Source: Eubacterium maltosivorans (GTDB lineage: Bacteria; Bacillota; Clostridia; Eubacteriales; Eubacteriaceae). Taken from it: DNA of 64,000 nt. Shown here piece by piece: positions 58,506-64,000 of the stretch (positions within the stretch are counted from its first letter, which is position 1; each line of letters starts with the position of its first letter). The DNA lies in NCBI RefSeq assembly GCF_002441855.2, contig NZ_CP029487.1, forward strand, positions 1 through 64,000. The letters are read 5' to 3'. The notes beneath the pieces were generated by a model. It searched no databases. It saw nothing but the letters and a program-made list of their open reading frames with translations, and was not told where the DNA came from. Position numbers and translations under genes: made by a program.

Positions 58506-58561
58506 TGAGGGTTCGCAGGCCTCTGGTCCGGCATCCGCTGCCGGCGCCAGGGGCTTTTTCA

Positions 58562-59218
58562 TCAATGAAGAGCGCTGAAGTCTTCCAGCGTGGTCTTCTG
58601 CCCGGGCGGAATAACACAGAAATTTTGTGTCCAATGTCCTGTCAGCAGCTGCTCCAGAATGGTCAAGCTGCCCTCGCCCTCGATGAGTTCAAGCTCTGTA
58701 AGGGCTGAAAACGCATCGAGTTCTTCTTGTACCTCCGATATATCATAAGAGCCTGTACGGATCATCATCATGTAGGTGTAGTTTTTGAAAAGCACCCGCG
58801 TGATTTTTTTTGATTGTTCTTTTCCATAGCGTTTAAGCTGGTAGTTCAGGTCCTTTGTCACAGGACACTCGCCCCGAAGCCAGCCCTTTGTCAGGAAATA
58901 GGTGTTGCTTCGTATCTCATCCAGAGCCGAGTTATCGTTCAGAAGCATATCAATACAGTCGCCAAAACGGGGAATCACCATGGCAGCGCCAGGGCACTTA
59001 ATACCTACAAGGCCGTTTCCGCAGTTTCCGTAACCCAACAGTACCTGATCCAGGCCTGTTATGGAGTTGAGCACTTCCTGCAGGGCTTCTCGCAGGCGGT
59101 CCGGTGCGGCATGAAGTGAGTTTCCCATCCAGTGAACCGGTATTTCCAGCTGATGCAAATCCATTACCTTGTGGATTTCATCCTTCAGGGTTTCGCACGC
59201 AATTAACAATTGCCCCAT
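58562..59218 (-). CDS. DUF1638 domain protein
   Basis: 218 aa from MGQLLIACETL with AGGAGG 10 nt upstream. HWMGNSLHAAPDRLREALQEVLN, LGYGNCGNGLVGIKCPGAAMVIPRFGDCIDMLL and FLTKGWLRGE are the DUF1638 core. Family members occur beside corrinoid methyltransferases in methanogens and acetogens, suggesting a link to methyl metabolism. No such gene is adjacent here. Function unknown. Confidence 0.85.
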   Translation of the reverse strand: MGQLLIACETLKDEIHKVMDLHQLEIPVHWMGNSLHAAPDRLREALQEVLNSITGLDQVLLGYGNCGNGLVGIKCPGAAMVIPRFGDCIDMLLNDNSALDEIRSNTYFLTKGWLRGECPVTKDLNYQLKRYGKEQSKKITRVLFKNYTYMMMIRTGSYDISEVQEELDAFSALTELELIEGEGSLTILEQLLTGHWTQNFCVIPPGQKTTLEDFSALH

Positions 59219-59374
59219 GGGTGTAATGCCTCCTATCCGCATGCAAACATTTAACAGTCTGTATATTATAACACACTTCAGGACATTTGTGTGCCCTTTA
59301 TGAACTAAAATGTATCTTGTTAAAGGGAAGCGGGCAGTGCTATAATGAAAAAAACACTTCTTTTGGAGGCAGAG

Positions 59375-59728
59375 ATGAATTTTAATGATGGTTATTTTTT
59401 AAACAATTTTCACAAAGCAAGATTTAAGGATATGGCCCGCCGTCATGGCAGAGTGTATCAGGCGCCGGCATACTTAGTCAGCGCTTATATTTTCAGCTCA
59501 ACGCCTGAGCTGATGGCTAGGACTGAGCCCAGTATGAACGATTCAGCCATTGATTTTGCTAAAGTTTTGAACGGAGAGCTGAGTGCGGAGGAAAAGATTC
59601 TTGTTCAGTTCGCCGCTAACTTTTATGATCCGGCCAGGTATGAAAGCCCGTCGGTTTCGGCATTGATCAACGACCTCTCAGGGGAAAGCTATACAGTGAT
59701 GCTGAACATTTTTAAGATGTTCAATTAG
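59375..59728 (+). CDS. Hypothetical protein
   Basis: 117 aa from MNFNDGYFLNNF with TTGGAGG upstream. It appears helical and soluble (FKDMARRHGRVYQAPAYLVSAYIF; EEKILVQFAANFYDP). It resembles small clostridial proteins of unknown function; no family can be named with confidence. Confidence 0.6.
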   Translation: MNFNDGYFLNNFHKARFKDMARRHGRVYQAPAYLVSAYIFSSTPELMARTEPSMNDSAIDFAKVLNGELSAEEKILVQFAANFYDPARYESPSVSALINDLSGESYTVMLNIFKMFN

Positions 59729-59787
59729 TTTAAATAAGAAAGAAACAGGGTATATCAGAAGCAGTATTAATGAAAAGGAGAGAAGCA

Positions 59788-60231
59788 ATGAAACGAAAAT
59801 CTTTTGTTTTAGTGCTGCTTTTGATCGCTCTGTTATTTCTGGGGGCAGGCTGCAGCATGACAAAGCCATCAGGCGAAAGCGCGTCTGACCCAGACAGCAG
59901 AACCCAGGAAATGGATGGGGAAGCCTCAAACGACAGCACAATCAATGAATTTAAACGCGAAACCTCAGAAATCTCGCAGAGAGTGGATGAGGTAGTGCCC
60001 ATTGAAAATGATATGAATGAAAAAACGCAGCAGTTCAACGGGATTATGCAGAAAATTGACGCCTTGGATCAGAAAATTGATGATTATGAGAACCAGATAG
60101 AAGCAGACTATAAAAACCAGAAGCTCTCGGAAAGGGATTATAAAGTCGCCAAAATGGATATTGAAAAGGCGGACGATGACCTTGGGGCTGTAAAGGAAAA
60201 ACTGGAAAACAAGTTTGCGATGGATGACTGA
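59788..60231 (+). CDS. Small lipoprotein with coiled-coil
   Basis: 147 aa from MKRKSF with AAAGGAGAG upstream. Signal peptide LVLLLIALLFLGAGC ends in a lipobox (LGAGC, lipidated Cys near residue 22). The mature part is polar with a predicted coiled coil (near 65-140, EISQRVDEVVPIENDMNEK...). It is an envelope-anchored protein of unknown role. Confidence 0.8.
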   Translation: MKRKSFVLVLLLIALLFLGAGCSMTKPSGESASDPDSRTQEMDGEASNDSTINEFKRETSEISQRVDEVVPIENDMNEKTQQFNGIMQKIDALDQKIDDYENQIEADYKNQKLSERDYKVAKMDIEKADDDLGAVKEKLENKFAMDD

Positions 60232-60408
60232 TTTTAACAAAATAAGCCAGAGAAAGATGCGCAAAGCTAAATTCTCTGGTATTTTTATTGAAAAAAAGGC
60301 AAAAACATTCGGAAAAGTTTCTATTTTCATATCTTTTTTTGACATTATCTCTAGAATTTTGTATAATTGTATCAATACATTCAAGAAATTATTGAAAGGC
60401 CGGAAAAA

Positions 60409-60684
60409 ATGAATCTTAATCATCTATATTACTTTAAAACTCTGGCTGGATTGGAACATTATGCGAAGGCTGCCAAAGAGCTTAACATTAGTCAGCCAAG
60501 CTTGAGCTATGCAATTGCGGGACTGGAAAAAGAGCTCGGCGTTCCTCTGTTCAGGAAAAAAGGCAGAAATGTGGTACTGACCAGTTATGGGAAGGCTTTT
60601 GAAGAGTATGTCACCATTGCCATTGCCCAATTGGAGGACGGTGTCCGCTTTATCCAAAATATGGACGGAGAGGAACAGGCATAA
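60409..60684 (+). CDS. Stand-alone LysR-type HTH domain protein
   Basis: 91 aa from MNLNHLYYF, with AAAGGCCGGA upstream. The wHTH of LysR regulators is complete (YFKTLAGLEHYAKAAKELNISQPSLSYAIAGLEKELGVPLFRKKGRNVVLTSYGKAF), but the whole effector-binding domain (about 200 aa) is absent. The stop is followed within 30 bp by an intrinsic terminator, so this is the full gene rather than a sequencing break. It may act as a competitor or a ligand-independent DNA-binding protein. Confidence 0.8.
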   Translation: MNLNHLYYFKTLAGLEHYAKAAKELNISQPSLSYAIAGLEKELGVPLFRKKGRNVVLTSYGKAFEEYVTIAIAQLEDGVRFIQNMDGEEQA

Positions 60685-60713
60685 AAGATACGAATAAGAT
60701 ATTTAAAAGTCGA

Positions 60714-60738
60714 GAACAGCGCAAGCTGTTCTTTTTTT
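60714..60738 (+). terminator. Terminator of the LysR-HTH gene
   Basis: GAACAGC-GCAA-GCTGTTC followed by TTTTTTT. Confidence 0.95.
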
Positions 60739-60828
60739 GCTTTGAACGAAGGGGGACGGTGCCGGGAGTGATTTTCAATAAATGATAAGGGTATATTATA
60801 CATATGACTTACATAGGAGGTTAAACAA

Positions 60829-61347
60829 ATGGAATCAATTGATTATTACAGCACCAGTAATACTTTAAATACTTTTATGACTGCCCTTTTCGGCGCGGCT
60901 GCCGGCGTTGTGGCCGTTATCTCAGCCCTGATCGGTATCGTGCTATACCTGCTTTTAGCATACGCCTATTACCGGATGGCAAAAAACAGAGGTCTGGACC
61001 ATGCCTGGACAGCCTGGATACCCATCGCGCAGCTTTATCTGCTGGGAATGCTGATAGACCGCCGCGTTTATTTTGGCAGCGCCAAAATTTCCAATGCACA
61101 TGTCCTGTTGCCCATCGGCTTTATTCTGGTACCGGCCATCGCCTTTATTCCAGTAATAGGATATCTTTACGGGGTTGCCTATACCATCTATGCTTTCGCG
61201 GCGCATTACCGCTTATACCGTCTTTATGGTACATCTAACCAGGCCTTAGTATTTCTGATTTTAAGTATTATTTTCCCGGTGACAGAACCCTTTTTCGTCT
61301 TTGTGTTAAGGAATAAGCCTTCGGTTGAATATCAGACATATTTTTAA
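60829..61347 (+). CDS. Multi-pass membrane protein
   Basis: 172 aa with four or more TM segments (near 20-50, 62-80, 88-110, 112-125, 134-155). YYRMAKNRGLDHAWTAWIPIAQLYLLGML is reminiscent of small DUF-type membrane proteins that flank signalling genes. AGGAGG precedes the ATG. Function unknown. Confidence 0.65.
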   Translation: MESIDYYSTSNTLNTFMTALFGAAAGVVAVISALIGIVLYLLLAYAYYRMAKNRGLDHAWTAWIPIAQLYLLGMLIDRRVYFGSAKISNAHVLLPIGFILVPAIAFIPVIGYLYGVAYTIYAFAAHYRLYRLYGTSNQALVFLILSIIFPVTEPFFVFVLRNKPSVEYQTYF

Positions 61348-61425
61348 AAACAACACAATTGTAATTGAAAGTATCTAAATACTAACAAAAACAAAACTAA
61401 TGGTTATGGTATTTATCTAAAAGAA

Positions 61426-61460
61426 TCATATCACAGTGTAAATGGTGATATGATTTTTTT
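61426..61460 (+). terminator. Terminator of the multi-pass membrane protein gene
   Basis: ATCATATCAC (61426-61435) pairs with GTGATATGAT (61445-61454 region), followed by a T run. Confidence 0.85.
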
Positions 61461-61469
61461 ATTTTGAGA

Positions 61470-61498
61470 TTGCACTGTAAAAGAAAATCTTGTATAAT
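61470..61498 (+). promoter_or_regulatory. Promoter of the EAL gene leader
   Basis: TTGCAC (61470-61475), a 17-bp spacer and TATAAT (61493-61498). Predicted start at about 61505, leaving a leader of about 250 nt. Confidence 0.8.
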
Positions 61499-61527
61499 AT
61501 ATCTGCTTGGATTATAAGGATAAAAGA

Positions 61528-61730
61528 TGTTGGCTTTTTAAAATCAACGGCCTTGATCCAGGTACAAACCTGGCTATTCTTAAGAGACTCCCTCTCTGTT
61601 TGAATAGACATTTACATTTCTTTCGCAGAGGCTCAGGCTTCTGCAACGGGTGGAGGAGCGCGCCAATTTCCTCCATTTACTCTTCTTTGAGACAGCACTT
61701 TTGCTGTCTCTCTCTTGATATCAGCCAACA
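61528..61730 (+). ncRNA. Structured 5' leader RNA, unassigned class
   Basis: TGTTGGCT (61528-61535) can pair with AGCCAACA (61723-61730), closing a domain with five hairpins: CCAGGT/ACCTGG (61558-61573); CTATTC...AGAGA/TCTCT...GAATAG (61574-61607); GCAGAGG/CTTCTGC (61625-61644); TGGAGGA/TCCTCCA (61651-61675); GAGACAGC/GCTGTCTC (61689-61710). The closing stem ends 12 nt before the AAGGAG of the EAL gene. The consensus blocks of c-di-GMP-I and other riboswitches I know are absent. Confidence 0.6.
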
Positions 61731-61755
61731 CTGGTTTTTATGAAGGAGCAAAAAA

Positions 61756-63045
61756 ATGACTGCTCAAGTATATAAAACAGACAGCCTGCCGGGTCAGGAG
61801 CAAAAACAGGAACTTTTTATCCGGCGGCTTGGGGAAATACTGAAAGAAAAAAGAACAGAAGCGGTCCTGGCCGCCATGGATATTCAGAATTTTAAATCGG
61901 TCAATGAAATTTGGGGCATGAAAAATGGCAACCGTCTTTTGTCAATCATTGTCGACCAGTCGTTAAAAGTTTTGGGTGGCGGAGAGAGCGTTTCGCGCTT
62001 TTTTAAGGACCGTTTTTACCTGCTGCTGTTAGGGCCGGTGAATACTATAAAAGAGAGGCTGGAAGCCATGAGGCGGCAGATAGAAGCAGAGTTTGTGCGC
62101 TGTATTGGTTATCCCTATTCGTTAGTGGTGAGCCTTGGACTCTGTGAGTATAATGATGACGTAAAAAGTGGAGACGAGTGGCTCATACGGGCAAACTATG
62201 CGCTGGAAAGCGCTGAATTGCCTGTTGGGGATGGCTTCGCAATTTATGATAACGCCATGCAGAAAAATCTTCAGGAAGTCCGAAAGATTGAAAAACGGAT
62301 GCAGTTTGGTATTGAGAACAATGAGTTCAGAATATATCTTCAACCGCAGTTTGAACTGGCAACAGGACGCCTGTCCGGTGCTGAAGCCCTGGTTCGCTGG
62401 ATCAGTCCAGAGACTGGGTTGGTCAGCTGTCCGGATTATTTTATTCCTTTATTTGAGAAAAACGGTTTTATCAAAAAACTGGATCTTTACATGATGGAGC
62501 AAACCTGCCGGGTGCTTAGGGACTGGAAAAAGCAGGCCCTTGAGCCGGTGCCCATCGCAGTGAACATTTCACGCCGCCATATCGGAGAGCCAGGCCTGGC
62601 TAAGAGACTGCTTGAGATCTGCGAAGCTCATGGAGTACCGCCGGAATACATTGAAATTGAGATGACTGAAACCTTTGAGCTTGCGGAAAATAAAACACTT
62701 CAGAAAGCTCTGATTACGTTGAAAAAAGCCGGATTTTCACTGGCTTTGGACGATTTCGGTAAGGAAAACACCTCCATAAGCTTGCTCCGGGAATCCTGCT
62801 TCGATGTGATTAAATTTGATAAATCATTTTTGTCTGGCTGCATAGAGGATAAGCGCGCCCGGGGCCTGCTGAATTCTATGCTGCAGATGGTTAAGAACCT
62901 TGGAATTAAGACACATGTAGAAGGGATTGAGCGCTGGGAAGAGGAAGATCTATTAAAAAAATACCAGTGTGACCGGGTGCAGGGGTTTTATTATGCAAAA
63001 CCCATGCCCGCAGATATGCTGACAAACTATTTGCCAAAAACATAA
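61756..63045 (+). CDS. Degenerate GGDEF-EAL cyclic-di-GMP phosphodiesterase
   Basis: 429 aa. The N-terminal GGDEF-like domain has lost its signature (RFFKDRF in place of RxGGDEF), so it should not synthesise c-di-GMP. The EAL domain from about residue 185 keeps its catalytic set: GAEALVRW, AVNISRR, EIEMTET, ALDDFGK, IKFDKSF, HVEGIE and VQGFYYAKP. It would hydrolyse c-di-GMP to pGpG. No TM, so cytoplasmic. Its mRNA has a long structured leader. Confidence 0.9.
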   Translation: MTAQVYKTDSLPGQEQKQELFIRRLGEILKEKRTEAVLAAMDIQNFKSVNEIWGMKNGNRLLSIIVDQSLKVLGGGESVSRFFKDRFYLLLLGPVNTIKERLEAMRRQIEAEFVRCIGYPYSLVVSLGLCEYNDDVKSGDEWLIRANYALESAELPVGDGFAIYDNAMQKNLQEVRKIEKRMQFGIENNEFRIYLQPQFELATGRLSGAEALVRWISPETGLVSCPDYFIPLFEKNGFIKKLDLYMMEQTCRVLRDWKKQALEPVPIAVNISRRHIGEPGLAKRLLEICEAHGVPPEYIEIEMTETFELAENKTLQKALITLKKAGFSLALDDFGKENTSISLLRESCFDVIKFDKSFLSGCIEDKRARGLLNSMLQMVKNLGIKTHVEGIERWEEEDLLKKYQCDRVQGFYYAKPMPADMLTNYLPKT

Positions 63046-63252
63046 GCAGGGCTTGTGTTTTTTAACTCCAACAAAACAGGAAAAGCACAAATAAACGGGG
63101 GTATCGTAGCTGTGTGTTCTGCTTTGGAGGAGTTTTTTTATTGCCTGAAAGACACTTTATAAATAATATTTTTAATATTGTAGGTTTTTTAGAACGATTA
63201 TGGTATAATCAAGGCTACTAAACGCGTACAATCTGGAACCGGAGGACAGAGT

Positions 63253-64000
63253 ATGAGTGAATTAGCCACCCAGAATTTGGCAACCTATGTTTATGAAAAT
63301 CTGCTGCTTAGAATCATGACAGGAAAATTAAAAAAAGGCGATGTTCTGCCGTCCAGAAAGAAGCTGGCAGAAGAATACAATGTCGCGGAGATTACCGTCC
63401 GAACAGCGATTCAGATGCTGGCTCTAAACAGTATGGTGAGCACCTCTCAGGGAAAGGGAACGGTTGTCACTTTTGATATGCAGCATGACGAAAATTCGCA
63501 GTTTTATTGGAGTTTTATGTCTAAGCGTGTGGGCTCCATTGTGGATGTGATGCGGGCCACATCGCTGTTTTTTTCGGATATTATGATCTATGCGGCTCTA
63601 AACTGTGGCCCCAAAGATATTGCCCGTTTCAAACGGCTTTACATTGATTACCAGGAGGCCTGTGGAAGAAATATCGTTGTCTGCTTCAGCCGCTTCTGGA
63701 CAGAGCTTCTGGAAACATTGAAAAACGCGCTTGTCAAAGAGCTTTACCAGCAGATGGTTCAGTTTACCGGATTGTTTTCCATCATTTTTGAAGAAAAAAT
63801 GATGATGGATTTTAAAGAATGGTCACTGCCTTATCTGCAAGTCTTTTTTCGGGGAATAGAGGAGGGCGATCTGGACAAGCTGCAGCAGGGACTGGGCGCA
63901 GTGTTTGGAGATACCGAGTTTGTGACGTATTCCGAAATGTATAACGACAGGCTGGGGACAGAGGAACAGGTTCCTTTTTACTGGTTTATCAGCAGTGAAC
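63253..64000 (+). CDS. GntR family transcriptional regulator, cut by window edge
   Basis: At least 249 aa with no stop before the window ends. The N-terminal wHTH is clear (YENLLLRIMTGKLKKGDVLPSRKKLAEEYNVAEITVRTAIQMLALNSMVSTSQGKGTVV). The following helical region (DVMRATSLFFSDIMIYAAL) suggests an FCD-like rather than UTRA effector domain. GGAGGACAG precedes the ATG. Confidence 0.9.
   Translation, partial: MSELATQNLATYVYENLLLRIMTGKLKKGDVLPSRKKLAEEYNVAEITVRTAIQMLALNSMVSTSQGKGTVVTFDMQHDENSQFYWSFMSKRVGSIVDVMRATSLFFSDIMIYAALNCGPKDIARFKRLYIDYQEACGRNIVVCFSRFWTELLETLKNALVKELYQQMVQFTGLFSIIFEEKMMMDFKEWSLPYLQVFFRGIEEGDLDKLQQGLGAVFGDTEFVTYSEMYNDRLGTEEQVPFYWFISSE

Larger units (their letters stand above)
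61348..61755 (+). other. Long intergenic region ahead of the EAL gene
   Basis: 408 bp with no convincing protein gene; the one open frame lacks an ATG and a RBS. It holds a hairpin ATCATATCAC/GTGATATGAT followed by TTTTTT (61426-61459, likely terminator of the upstream gene), a promoter at 61470-61498 and a structured leader at 61528-61730. Confidence 0.7.

Noticed and set aside
61507-61743. 78-codon open frame upstream of the EAL gene
   Set aside because: No ATG, no RBS, odd composition, and it coincides with a chain of hairpins; treated as non-coding leader.
61505-61755. Known c-di-GMP riboswitch (class I) before the EAL gene
   Set aside because: The conserved blocks GCACAGGGCAAACC-like and GGACGCAAAGCC-like are not present; the hairpin order is also different.

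Overview
The window looks like a chromosome segment of an anaerobic, low-to-mid GC Firmicute, most likely an acetogen of the Eubacterium limosum group. That assignment is inference. It rests on gene content (corrinoid-protein activation domain, DUF1638 protein, family III CoA-transferase, iron-sulfur serine dehydratase, ferredoxins, many clostridial DUF families), strong AGGAGG ribosome binding sites and frequent TTG/GTG starts.

Region 1 (1-6567) is a compact element read almost wholly on the minus strand, and it is the most unusual part of the window. Gene order, sizes and membrane topology are those of a filamentous phage (inovirus): three small early genes, a possible ssDNA-binding protein, two paralogous major coat proteins, a long secreted adsorption-type protein, a pVI-like membrane protein and a Zot/pI-type ATPase. 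The replication module is instead that of CRESS-DNA viruses and plasmids: a Rep with HUH endonuclease motifs joined to a superfamily 3 helicase. Just upstream of Rep is a 12-bp stem-loop whose 10-nt loop carries TAGTATTAC, a circovirus-type nonanucleotide, followed by four TGTGACAA repeats. An IS30-type transposase begins at the left edge, directly after Rep.

Region 2 (6650-8370) holds a tRNA array (Val, Asp, Phe, Gly-GCC, Cys), a divergent corrinoid-related activation gene, and a second transcription unit with a tRNA-like remnant followed by tRNA-Gly(CCC).

Region 3 (8.5-41 kb) is ordinary chromosome made of short operons: cell-wall lysozyme, GNAT, KTSC and YjzC proteins, CoA-transferase, cytoplasmic alpha-amylase with CorA, two MscL channels, DsrE protein, a TetR-regulated membrane protein, serine dehydratase sdaAB/sdaAA with dCMP deaminase, a radical SAM DNA-modification pair, DUF6179/DUF6323, DUF815 ATPase, an M23 peptidase with G5 domain, RecX, 2-hydroxyacid dehydrogenase with azoreductase, a small alarmone synthetase, XpaC/TelA, a hybrid histidine kinase, an aldo/keto reductase and an M20 peptidase. 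A compact sRNA candidate lies at about 26.4 kb.

Region 4 (41-46 kb) is a DeoR-controlled pentose island (araB, araD, araM/egsA). Two nearly identical promoter-operator modules precede araB and araD.

Region 5 (46-64 kb) includes a YdcF membrane protein, DUF3786, a nuclease-helicase fusion, a macrodomain protein overlapping a DUF1887 (Card1/Can2-like CARF nuclease) protein with no CRISPR nearby, a glycine-riboswitch-controlled AGCS symporter, a DUF5714/lipoyl-like/Sel1 operon, a cold-shock gene with a long hairpin leader, a ferredoxin, DUF1638, a LysR-type DNA-binding domain without effector domain, and an EAL phosphodiesterase gene preceded by a 250-nt hairpin-rich leader. The right edge cuts a GntR regulator.
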